From: Embleya sp040605455
GTDB lineage: Bacteria > Actinomycetota > Actinomycetes > Streptomycetales > Streptomycetaceae
Reading direction: 5' to 3'
Assembly (NCBI RefSeq): GCF_040605455.1
Contig: NZ_JBEXCV010000003.1
Coordinates: 62,001-126,000 of the forward strand
DNA: 64,000 bases
Shown: positions 29,301 through 36,882 of the stretch, in pieces
Position numbering within the stretch: position 1 is the first letter of the stretch
How the letters are laid out: every line of letters begins with the position of its first letter
Position numbers and translations under genes: made by a program
Notes under the pieces: generated by a model
Seen by the model: only the letters and a program-made list of their open reading frames with translations
What the model was told of the DNA's origin: nothing
Databases searched by the model: none

Positions 29301-31235
29301 GTGGCCCTGCTGGACAGCATTCGAGGACCCCGTGATCTCAAGGCCCTCTCGCCCGAGCAGCTCGCGCAGCTCGCGGACGAGATCCGCACCTTCCTGGTGG
29401 AGTCCGTGTCCAAGACCGGTGGTCACCTGGGTCCCAACCTCGGTGTGGTCGAGCTGACCATCGCGATGCACCGGGTGTTCGAATCGCCGCGCGACAAGAT
29501 CCTCTTCGACACCGGGCACCAGAGCTACGTGCACAAGATCGTGACCGGCCGCAAGAACGGCTTCGGGCAGCTGCGTCAGGCCGACGGCCTGTCCGGCTAT
29601 CCCAGCCGTGCCGAGTCCGAGCACGACGTGATCGAGAATTCGCACGCCTCCACGGTGCTGTCCTGGGCGGACGGCCTGGCCAAGGCGTACCAGGTGCGCG
29701 GTCAAAGCGATCGGCACGTGGTCGCGGTGATCGGCGACGGCGCGCTGACCGGCGGCATGGCGTGGGAGGCACTGAACAACATCGCGGCGGCCAAAGACCG
29801 CCCGGTGATCATCGTGGTCAACGACAACGAGCGCTCGTACGGCCCGACCCAGGGCGGCCTCGCCGACCACCTCGCCACGCTGCGCACCACGCGTGGCTAC
29901 GAGCGTTTTCTGGAGTGGGGCAAGGGCGTGCTGGGCCGCACCCCGGTGGTCGGCGGACCGGTCTACGACATGCTGCACGGCGCCAAGAAGGGCCTCAAGG
30001 ACGCGGTCGCGCCGCAGGGTCTGTTCGAAGACCTGGGCCTGAAGTACGTGGGCCCGATCGACGGGCACGACGTCGAGGCGGTGGAGAACGCGCTGCGCCG
30101 GGCTCGCGGCTTCGGCGGGCCGGTGATCGTGCACGCGATCACCCAGAAGGGCAGGGGCTACGCGCACGCGGTCAACGACGCGGCGGACCAGTTCCACGCG
30201 GTGGGCGTGATCAACCCCGAGACCGGCCTGCCGGTGAAGAAGTCGGGCGCGTCGTGGACATCGGTGTTCGCCGACGAGATGGTCGCCATCGCGGACGAGC
30301 GGGAGGACGTCGTCGGCATCACCGCGGCGATGCTGATCCCGGTCGGGTTGCACAAGTTCGCCGCCAAGCACCCGGACCGGGTGTTCGACGTCGGGATCGC
30401 CGAGCAGCACGCGGTGACCTCGGCGGCGGGCCTGGCGACCGGCGGGCTGCACCCGGTGGTCGCGGTGTACGCGACCTTCCTCAACCGCGCCTTCGACCAG
30501 GTGCTGATGGACGTCGCGCTGCACAAGTGCGGCGTGACCTTCGTGCTCGACCGGGCCGGTGTGACCGGGCCGGACGGGGCCAGCCACAACGGCATGTGGG
30601 ACATGTCGATCCTCCAGGTCGTGCCGGGTCTGCGGCTCGCCGCGCCGCGCGACGCGACGCAGGTGCGCGCCCAGTTGCGCGAGGCGATGGAGGTCGACGA
30701 CGCGCCGACCGTGGTGCGGTTCGGCAAGGGCGCGGTGGGCCCGGACGTCGTGGCGATCGGCCGGATCGACGGGATGGACGTACTGCGCCGCACCGGCCCC
30801 GAGCGCAACGGTGGCGGTGAGCGCGGCGATGTACTGATCGTGACCGTGGGCCAGATGGCCGAGATCGGGGTCGAGGTCGCCGATCGGCTCGCCGACCAGG
30901 GCATCGCGGCGACCGTGGTCGACCCGCGCTGGATCAAGCCGGTCCCGGCCGGGCTCGCGCCGTTGGCGGCCCGGCACCGGCTCGTGGTCACGATCGAGGA
31001 CAATGGCCGGGCCGGTGGCGTCGGCTCGGCGATCGCGCAGTCGCTGCGGGACGCGCGGGTGGACGTACCGCTGCGCGACTTCGGCATTCCGCAGGAGTTC
31101 CTCGACCACGCGGAGCGCTCGGACATCCTGGTTCGGATCGGCCTGAACGCCCAGGACATTTCGCGCCAGGTGGTCGAGGAGATCGCGTCCAAGACCGTGG
31201 ACGCGGACGCGGAGCAGCACGAGACGACGGCCTGA
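29301..31235 (+). CDS. dxs: 1-deoxy-D-xylulose-5-phosphate synthase
   Basis: A 644-residue thiamine-diphosphate enzyme that condenses pyruvate with glyceraldehyde-3-phosphate, the first step of the MEP isoprenoid pathway (menaquinone, undecaprenyl phosphate, terpenes). Landmarks: GHLGPNLGVVELTIAMHRVF, FDTGHQSYVHKI, SGYPSRAESEHD, the ThDP/Mg motif GDGALTGGMAWEALNN, FDVGIAEQHAVTSAAGLA and the C-terminal transketolase domain with VDPRWIKPVP. I prefer the GTG at 29301 (GGAGG five bases upstream; product begins VALLDSIRGPRDL as in relatives) over the GTG at 29274. A long hairpin terminator follows 25 bases after the stop. Confidence 0.96.
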   Translation: MALLDSIRGPRDLKALSPEQLAQLADEIRTFLVESVSKTGGHLGPNLGVVELTIAMHRVFESPRDKILFDTGHQSYVHKIVTGRKNGFGQLRQADGLSGYPSRAESEHDVIENSHASTVLSWADGLAKAYQVRGQSDRHVVAVIGDGALTGGMAWEALNNIAAAKDRPVIIVVNDNERSYGPTQGGLADHLATLRTTRGYERFLEWGKGVLGRTPVVGGPVYDMLHGAKKGLKDAVAPQGLFEDLGLKYVGPIDGHDVEAVENALRRARGFGGPVIVHAITQKGRGYAHAVNDAADQFHAVGVINPETGLPVKKSGASWTSVFADEMVAIADEREDVVGITAAMLIPVGLHKFAAKHPDRVFDVGIAEQHAVTSAAGLATGGLHPVVAVYATFLNRAFDQVLMDVALHKCGVTFVLDRAGVTGPDGASHNGMWDMSILQVVPGLRLAAPRDATQVRAQLREAMEVDDAPTVVRFGKGAVGPDVVAIGRIDGMDVLRRTGPERNGGGERGDVLIVTVGQMAEIGVEVADRLADQGIAATVVDPRWIKPVPAGLAPLAARHRLVVTIEDNGRAGGVGSAIAQSLRDARVDVPLRDFGIPQEFLDHAERSDILVRIGLNAQDISRQVVEEIASKTVDADAEQHETTA

Positions 31236-31260
31236 CCGAAGCTCTCGCACGTCGCGGCGA

Positions 31261-31320
31261 TCCCGGGGTCGGGAGCGAGAAGCCAAGGGCTTCCGCTCCC
31301 GCCCCGGGGTCGTTTTGCTT
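31261..31320 (+). terminator. Strong rho-independent terminator after dxs
   Basis: A long, nearly perfect stem from CCCGGGG and GGGAGCG on the left to CGCTCCC and CCCCGGGG on the right with an internal AAGCC/GGCTT pairing, followed by CGTTTTGCTTTT at 31311-31322. It sits just before the octamer repeat array. Confidence 0.85.
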
Positions 31321-31392
31321 TTCCCGGCTTCCCGGCTTCCCGGCTTCCCGGCTTCCCGGCTTCCCGGCTTCCCGGCTTCCCGGCTTCCCGGC
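31321..31392. repeat. Tandem octamer TTCCCGGC, nine perfect copies
   Basis: Seventy-two bases made of nine identical eight-base units between the dxs terminator and the permease gene. Eight is not a multiple of three, so the array is not a protein repeat; it lies in non-coding DNA about 160 bases before the permease start. Copy number is likely variable and could change spacing or mRNA structure. I see no other copy of this array in the window. Confidence 0.92.
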
Positions 31393-31550
31393 GGTTTCGG
31401 GGTTCTCGGGCTTCGGCCTTGCGGGCGCGCGGCTTCGACTTCTCGGGGTCGAGTTCGAAGATCACCCTGACGCGCCGAGGTTCGGTCACCCGAAAACAGG
31501 AGTGAAAGCCTCGATCATGGCAACGGTCTCCGCCACCAGGAGGTGTTGCC

Positions 31551-33020
31551 ATGGCCAACGCTTTGTTTCGCACCAAGAACATCGAGCAGTCCATCCAGGA
31601 CACCGATGTCACCGAAGGGCACGGCCTGCGCCGGGAGTTGTCCGCGCTCGATCTGATGGTCTTCGGCGTCGGCGTGGTGGTGGGCACAGGTATCTTCGTG
31701 CTGACCGGTACGGCGGCGAAGGACTACGCGGGCCCCGCCGTCGCGCTGTCGTTCGTGCTGGCCGGGTTCGTCTGCGGGCTCGCCGCGCTGTGCTACGCCG
31801 AGTTCGCGTCCACGGTTCCGGTGGCGGGCTCCGCCTACACGTTCTCGTACACCACGCTCGGCGAACTGCCCGCGTGGATCATCGGCTGGGACCTGATTCT
31901 CGAACTCGCGCTCGGCGTCGGGGTGGTCTCGATCGGCTGGTCGGGATACCTGACCTCGCTGCTCTCGCAGGCGAACATCGAGCTGCCGCAGGCGATCACG
32001 GCCGCGCCGGGCGACGGCGGGAAGGTCAACCTGCCTGCGCTGCTGCTCGTGCTCGGGGTCGCGACGATCCTGGTGTTCGGGGTCAAGCTCTCGGCGCGGT
32101 TCAACCTCGTCATGGTCACCGTCAAGATCGCGATCGTGTTGTTGGTGATCTTCGCCGGTCTGTTCTTCGTCAACACCGGCAACTACGACCCCTTCGTGCC
32201 CGATTCGCAGCCGCCGGGGGCCGGGCACAGTGGGCTCAAAGCCCCGCTCGTGCAGACTTTGTTCGGGTTCGAAGCGCAGGTCTACGGTGCGATGGGGATC
32301 TTCTCCGGCGCGGCGCTCGTGTTCTTCGCCTACATCGGATTCGATGTGGTCGCTACCGCCGCCGAGGAGACCCGCAAGCCACAGCGCGACATGCCGATCG
32401 GGATCCTCGGCTCGCTGGTGATCTGCACGATCCTGTACGTCGCGGTGTCGCTGGTCGTGGTCGGTATGCAGCGCTACGACATGCTCTCGTCGTCCGCGCC
32501 GTTGGCGGAGGCGTTCCGGTCGGTCGGCAAGGGCTGGATCGCGACCATCATCAGCATCGGCGCGGTGGCCGGTCTGACCACCGTGTGCATGATCTTGATG
32601 ATGGGGCAGAGTCGGGTCTTCTTCGCGATGAGTCGGGACGGGCTGCTGCCGCCGGTGTTCGCGAAGGTGCATCCCAAGTACGGCACGCCGCACGTGAGCA
32701 CGATGTTGATCGCGGTGCTGGTCGCGGCGATCGCCGGATTCACCCCGATCCACGAGATCGACGTCATGGTCAACATCGGCACGCTGTTCGCGTTCCTGGT
32801 GGTCGCGGCGAGCGTGCTCATCCTGCGCCGAACCCGGCCCGAGTTGCCGCGCGCGTTCCGGGTGCCACTCGTGCCGTGGCTGCCGATCCTGTCCATGCTG
32901 GCCACGCTGTGGCTGATGATCAACCTCAGCAGTGAGACGTGGCTGCGGTTCCTGGCGTGGATGCTAGCCGGGTTCGCCGTCTACTTCTTCTACGGGAAGC
33001 AGCACAGCCGACTGCGGTGA
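31551..33020 (+). CDS. Cationic amino-acid/polyamine permease (APC superfamily, CAT type)
   Basis: A 489-residue inner-membrane transporter with about 12-13 membrane helices. FGVGVVVGTGIFVLTGTAAKDYAGPAV is the helix-1 glycine-rich motif of the APC superfamily; FASTVPVAGSAYTFSYTTLGE and FFAYIGFDVVATAAEETRKPQRDMPIGI are typical of the CAT/YfnA group, which imports lysine, arginine or related amino acids with protons. A perfect AGGAGG lies 7 bases before the ATG. In Streptomyces coelicolor a similar permease follows dxs, as here. Substrate specificity is inferred from family only. A long stem-loop terminates it. Confidence 0.93.
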   Translation: MANALFRTKNIEQSIQDTDVTEGHGLRRELSALDLMVFGVGVVVGTGIFVLTGTAAKDYAGPAVALSFVLAGFVCGLAALCYAEFASTVPVAGSAYTFSYTTLGELPAWIIGWDLILELALGVGVVSIGWSGYLTSLLSQANIELPQAITAAPGDGGKVNLPALLLVLGVATILVFGVKLSARFNLVMVTVKIAIVLLVIFAGLFFVNTGNYDPFVPDSQPPGAGHSGLKAPLVQTLFGFEAQVYGAMGIFSGAALVFFAYIGFDVVATAAEETRKPQRDMPIGILGSLVICTILYVAVSLVVVGMQRYDMLSSSAPLAEAFRSVGKGWIATIISIGAVAGLTTVCMILMMGQSRVFFAMSRDGLLPPVFAKVHPKYGTPHVSTMLIAVLVAAIAGFTPIHEIDVMVNIGTLFAFLVVAASVLILRRTRPELPRAFRVPLVPWLPILSMLATLWLMINLSSETWLRFLAWMLAGFAVYFFYGKQHSRLR

Positions 33021-33043
33021 TGGTGACGGTTGGTTGCTTTTCG

Positions 33044-33088
33044 GTGACGTGCGGGCCCGGGTCGACTCGACCCGGCCCCGCACGTCAC
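33044..33088. terminator. Bidirectional stem-loop between permease and convergent operon
   Basis: Outer arms GTGACGTGCGGG (33044-33055) and CCCGCACGTCAC (33077-33088) pair perfectly, and the inner CCGGGTCGA / TCGACCCGG also pair, giving a stem of about 21 pairs with almost no loop. It lies between two convergent stops, so it can terminate both transcripts. Confidence 0.85.
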
Positions 33089-33104
33089 GCACGACGGCCG
33101 GGGA

Positions 33105-33899
33105 TCAGCCCCAGAGCTCGTCCGTGTACTTGTCGGTGCCGACCACGGTGGGAATCCACGGGGCGCAGTAGGTGACCCGGCCGATGCCCGAGGCGTCGAT
33201 CCGCTCGGCCCACTCCTTGAACGCGTCCCAGCTCTCGCGCGGGTCGCCGTCGAGGAAGTACAACTGCATGCTGCGGGAGGCGGCGTTCGGGTCGCGCGGG
33301 ACGAACGCGGGAGCGTCGTCCTTGAGCGGGACCGCGGTCCACGCGGCCACCGAGGCGATTGGCGAGCCCTTGAGGAAGTCGGGCAACTGCGCGGAGAACC
33401 ACGCCTCCAGGTCCTCCTGCGTGGTGCCCTCGGCGCGCTGCACGGCGAGCGAGACCAGGCCCTGGTAGTTACGATCGAGGGCGAGTTCCAGCGGGACCGG
33501 GTCTTCGTCGCGGTACCAGCGACTGTCGTGCAGGTACATGCCGGTGTGCGCGTGGATGCGATGTTGGAAGCCGCGGTCGTTGCCGTAGAGCCAGTTGACC
33601 TGGTCGACCGCCCACGCGTTCCACTCGTCGAACTGGCTGTCGTTGATCCAGTAGATCGCGACGTAGGAGCCCGCCTCGATGTTCGGGACCACGTCGCTGT
33701 CGGCCGGGAAGCGCAGCGCCTTGAGGTCGGCGGTGGCCACCCAGCGGCTGCCCGCGAGCATGCCGGGGCCGATCATGCAACCGGCGTAGTAGTGGTCGCG
33801 CTCGTACCAGCGGTTGTAGCTCACCTCGTGGCCGCGCTCGGGGTCCACGGCGGTGAACAGCATGCTGCCCACCCGGATCGGGTATTCCTTGAAGCTCAT
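33105..33899 (-). CDS. Hypothetical alpha-beta-barrel-like protein in the flavin/SDR operon
   Basis: A 264-residue soluble protein. Near the N-terminus VDPERGHEVSYNRWYERDHYYAG has the N-x-W-Y-x-x-D-H pattern of EthD-like dimeric ferredoxin-fold (alpha-beta barrel) proteins, and a second half with SIASVAAWTAVPL and SMQLYFLDGDP may repeat the fold. Such proteins bind small organic ligands or assist catabolic oxygenases. It is the last gene of a three-gene unit after SDR and LLM flavin enzyme, 76 bases behind the latter. The start at 33899 has AAAGGCAG upstream. I cannot name the substrate; a catabolic role for a terpene, aromatic or lipid-like compound is inference. Confidence 0.6.
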   Translation of the reverse strand: MSFKEYPIRVGSMLFTAVDPERGHEVSYNRWYERDHYYAGCMIGPGMLAGSRWVATADLKALRFPADSDVVPNIEAGSYVAIYWINDSQFDEWNAWAVDQVNWLYGNDRGFQHRIHAHTGMYLHDSRWYRDEDPVPLELALDRNYQGLVSLAVQRAEGTTQEDLEAWFSAQLPDFLKGSPIASVAAWTAVPLKDDAPAFVPRDPNAASRSMQLYFLDGDPRESWDAFKEWAERIDASGIGRVTYCAPWIPTVVGTDKYTDELWG

Positions 33900-33975
33900 G
33901 GCTGCCTTTCGGGTCGTGCGGTGACACGTGTCGGGCGGGACGGACCCGGTCGGGGACGCCGACCGGGTGGCGAGG

Positions 33976-35094
33976 TCAGGCCTGCCGGCGGAATCGTGTG
34001 GTGCGATGTTCCGGCTCGGTGTCGAGCTTGGGGATGATGTGCTTGCCGAACAGTTCGATGGTCTTGAGTGTGTTCTCGCGGTTGTCGCAGCCCAGGCCGA
34101 GGACGAGTTGGTCCACGCCGACCGCCTCGTAGGCCTTGACCGCGTCCAGCACACTGTCCGGCGCGCCGCAGATCAGCGCGCCGGCGTCGGCGGCGAACTC
34201 GACCAGTTCGGGGGTCAGGTCGGACATCAGCTCGGGCCAGTACGGGATGCCCTCGGGGTGCGGGAACGTGTCGTGATAGCGGAAGACGTTGCTGGTGAGG
34301 TACATCGGCCGGGCCGCGACCGCGTTGGCGACCGCCTGTTCCCTGGTCTCCGCGACGAAGCCGGTGCTCACCGCGAGCACGTTGTCGTTGACGAAGTCGG
34401 CGATCGGTTCGGCGTTGCCGATCTCGCGCTTGTATCCGGCCACCAGTTTCTCGGCGCTCGCCGGGTCGCCGATGGAGAAGCCGAGTACGCCCAGGCCCAT
34501 GCGGGCGGCCATCGCGTAGGAGGGCGGGCTGCCGGCGGCGTACCACATGGCGGGGTGCGACTTGCCGTACGGCTTGGGCAGGATCTTGCGTGGCGGGAGT
34601 TGCCAGTAGGTGCCGTCGTAGCCCTCGTAGGTGTCCTGGAGGAACATCTTCGGGAACTCGCGGATCACGTCCTCCCAGATTGCCTTGGTCTCGGACATGT
34701 CCTCGATGCCGGGCAGGAAGCCGAGGATCTCGTGGCTGCCGGCGCCCCGGCCGGTACCGAACTCGAAGCGGCCCTTGGTGAGGTGGTCGAGCATCGCCAC
34801 CCGCTCGGCGACCTTGGCCGGGTGGTTGACCTGGGGGAGCGGGTTGAAGATGCCGGAGCCGATGTGGATCCGCTCGGTGGCGTGGGCGAGGTAGCCGCAC
34901 ATGACGTCGTTGGCGGACAGGTGCGAGTACTCGTCGAGGAAGTGGTGTTCGCTCAGCCAGACGTACTTGAAGCCGGCCCGGTCGGCGGCGATCGCGAAGT
35001 CCATGTCGTTCATCAGGGCTTCGTGTTCGGCGTTGGGGTTTCCCTCACGCCGGAACGAGGGGTTGTAGCCCTGAAGAAAGATGCCGAATTCCAT
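33976..35094 (-). CDS. LLM-class flavin-dependent oxidoreductase (luciferase-like monooxygenase)
   Basis: A 372-residue TIM-barrel enzyme of the bacterial luciferase family, using FMNH2 (or F420H2 in some members) to oxygenate or reduce organic substrates. MEFGIFLQGYNPSF, AGFKYVWLSEHHFLDEYSHL (the AEHH-like motif of the FMN group), HIGSGIFNPLPQVNHPAKVAERVAMLDHLTKGRFEFGTGRGAG and the C-terminal GAPDSVLDAVKAYEAVGVDQLVLGLG are all family signatures. EHH plus overall length favour FMN. It sits between the SDR and the barrel-like protein in one operon with 130- and 76-base gaps. The start at 35094 follows GGGAG. Confidence 0.88.
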   Translation of the reverse strand: MEFGIFLQGYNPSFRREGNPNAEHEALMNDMDFAIAADRAGFKYVWLSEHHFLDEYSHLSANDVMCGYLAHATERIHIGSGIFNPLPQVNHPAKVAERVAMLDHLTKGRFEFGTGRGAGSHEILGFLPGIEDMSETKAIWEDVIREFPKMFLQDTYEGYDGTYWQLPPRKILPKPYGKSHPAMWYAAGSPPSYAMAARMGLGVLGFSIGDPASAEKLVAGYKREIGNAEPIADFVNDNVLAVSTGFVAETREQAVANAVAARPMYLTSNVFRYHDTFPHPEGIPYWPELMSDLTPELVEFAADAGALICGAPDSVLDAVKAYEAVGVDQLVLGLGCDNRENTLKTIELFGKHIIPKLDTEPEHRTTRFRRQA

Positions 35095-35224
35095 TGCACT
35101 CCCAGTTCCGCGGTCTGGTCGGGGCGGGGTGGTCGGTCGGTGGGTTCGGGTGCGTTCGGTGGCCGTTCGGCAGCCTCGGGGCGTGGTCGGCGGAGCCGGC
35201 GAGTGCGGGCGCCGGCGCGCTCGG

Positions 35225-36034
35225 TCAGGGGGTGAAGGTGCCGTCCGGGCGGCGGACCCAGCCGGAGGCGGCCATGGTGCCGCCGTCGACGTGCAGGGTG
35301 GTGCCGGTGACGAAGCGGGCCAGGTCGCCGGCGAGGAAGACGATCGGGGCGGCGCAGTCGTCCGGGGTGCCGAGGCCGAGGGGGACCTTGGCGGCGTAGT
35401 CGTAGGCGCCCTCGTCGGTCTCGAACGTCTCCGCGAGGCCCGCGTCGCCGGGGGTGGGGATCGCGTCGGGGGCGACGCAGTTGACCCGGATGCGGCGATC
35501 CGAGAGTTCGAGGGCGAGCGACTTGGTGAGCTGTTCGACCGCGGCCTTCATCGCGGCGTATACCGCGAAGCCGGGTGCGGCGCGGAAGGCCTCGATGCTG
35601 GTCACGTTGACGATCGAGCCGCCCTCGCGCATGAGCGGGGCGCCGTGCCGGATCACGTGCGTGACGGAGGTGAAGTTCTCGTCGACCAGTGCGGTCTGGC
35701 CCTTGGGGCGGACCTCCATGAACGGTGACCAGAAGCCGCCGCCGGCGTTGTTGACGAGGATGTCCAAGCCGCCGAGCGTGCCGTGCGCCTCGGTGAGGAA
35801 GCGCTCGACGCCTTCGCCGTCGCGCACGTCGAGTTCGACCGCGAGAGCCCGGCGGCCGGTCGCCTTGATCGCCTTTGCGGTCTCCTGGAGGCCGATCGGC
35901 TCGCGGTCGCAGATGGCGACATCCGCGCCGAACCGGGCCAGTGCGACGGCCGTCGCCGCGCCGATTCCCCGGGCGGCGCCGGTGACCACGGCGATGCGGT
36001 CGGTGAGCAGGGCGGCGGAAGGGTCGAGCAGCAC
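35225..36034 (-). CDS. Short-chain dehydrogenase/reductase (SDR, FabG-like)
   Basis: A 269-residue classical SDR. The cofactor motif is AVVTGAARGIGAATA, the structural motif VNNAGGG, the catalytic residues Ser in NVTSIEAF and Tyr-x-x-x-Lys in AVYAAMKAA, and the C-terminus ends FVTGTTLHVDGGTMA as in FabG-like alcohol or 3-ketoacyl dehydrogenases. The acidic residue after strand 2 (ICDRE) suggests NAD rather than NADP. GTG start at 36034. It is the first gene of the operon with the LLM enzyme and barrel-like protein, and an operator-like palindrome lies about 170 bases upstream. Substrate unknown. Confidence 0.88.
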   Translation of the reverse strand: MLLDPSAALLTDRIAVVTGAARGIGAATAVALARFGADVAICDREPIGLQETAKAIKATGRRALAVELDVRDGEGVERFLTEAHGTLGGLDILVNNAGGGFWSPFMEVRPKGQTALVDENFTSVTHVIRHGAPLMREGGSIVNVTSIEAFRAAPGFAVYAAMKAAVEQLTKSLALELSDRRIRVNCVAPDAIPTPGDAGLAETFETDEGAYDYAAKVPLGLGTPDDCAAPIVFLAGDLARFVTGTTLHVDGGTMAASGWVRRPDGTFTP

Positions 36035-36204
36035 GGGGGCACCTCACTGTGGATCGCGTACGTTGTCGCCTCGGCGCGGGGCCGCCGTCGCGGGCCGTGC
36101 TCTGCGCTGGGGTCACCATGCCACCTGACGACCCGTCACCTGAAGGGAGACGGCTGTCTTTTTCCGAGTCGGTGAGCGGGTGTTCACGCAGGTCCGCAGA
36201 TGAT

Positions 36205-36219
36205 CTGACGCTTAGTCAG
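36205..36219 (-). promoter_or_regulatory. Operator-like palindrome upstream of the SDR operon
   Basis: CTGAC-GCTTA-GTCAG, a 15-base interrupted palindrome about 170 bases before the SDR start. TGAC-n5-GTCA-like sites are typical of TetR-family repressors of catabolic genes. No TetR gene lies in the flanks, so the regulator would be encoded elsewhere. Confidence 0.4.
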
Positions 36220-36822
36220 CAAAAGTGGCGGACATCACCGCTCGATGCGGCATACGCAACCGCGCCTGGGGACGGTGCGGGGGCGGGGGCGTTGTTCTAC
36301 GCGGGGAGTGGGCGTGCGGGCGTACGGTTCCTGCGGGTGCGGGTCGGCGTAGATGGGCGTCGGCGATGGGGCTTGGGTGCGGGCGCGAGTGCCGGCGGGC
36401 GTTGGTGGGCTTGGAGTGTGCTCGCGCCTGCGAGTGGTTGAGGGAGCGGGCGTGGCCTGCTTGTGGGGCAGGTGGCGGTAAGTCGTCTTGCGGCCGCCGG
36501 GTGGGTGCCGGCGGTCGACCTTGCTGGTACCGGTGCACGTGGTTGTGCGTGATCGCGAGCGCAGGTGCCTTGCCGGCGGTTGCGGGCCCGGGCGCTGATG
36601 CCGACGCCTGCGGGTGCGGGCGCGAGTGCCGCAGTCGTCGGAGGGTGCAGGAGTCGGCGGTCGCGGGTGCAGGTGTCGGTGTAGGCGAGTTCGGTTGCGG
36701 GCGCGGGTGGAGGTGTTGGCACGTGCGGACGGCGGTGTGAGTTGCTGCCGGTGCGTGCGTGCGTGGGCGAGTGGTTGTGTGTTCGGGGCTTTCGACAGCG
36801 CTTCGGGTGATGCCGTTGTCGG

Positions 36823-36852
36823 TTCGCATGGATTGTCCGAAATCCATGCGAA
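36823..36852. promoter_or_regulatory. Perfect 12-base inverted repeat before the 987-residue gene
   Basis: TTCGCATGGATT, six bases GTCCGA, AATCCATGCGAA. The right arm ends 30 bases before the start codon at 36883. The sequence is AT-richer than its surroundings. It may be an operator overlapping the promoter or a leader hairpin; the perfection and length make chance unlikely. Confidence 0.6.
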
Positions 36853-36882
36853 GCGGATGCGGCGCTCACTACGCTCTGCGGC

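Larger units (their letters stand above)
36035..36882. other. G-rich intergenic region between the SDR operon and the 987-residue gene
   Basis: About 850 bases with no gene I can support. From about 36240 to 36740 the plus strand is G-rich and built of imprecise GCGGGTGCGGGCG-like units; open frames here give low-complexity protein on either strand. At 36279-36312 four G-runs (5, 5, 4, 3) could fold a G-quadruplex. The units match, in reverse complement, the repeat inside the following gene (15 identical bases, 36333-36347 against 38951-38965). The two ends hold promoter-type elements listed separately. Confidence 0.5.

Noticed and set aside
27861..31286. A 1141-codon minus-strand frame across ROK and dxs
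   Set aside because: Both plus-strand genes have clear motifs; the antisense frame is histidine/arginine-rich codon-bias artefact.
31321..31392. Octamer array as a CRISPR
   Set aside because: Units are contiguous 8-mers without spacers; no cas genes in the window. No CRISPR-like repeat-spacer pattern was seen elsewhere.
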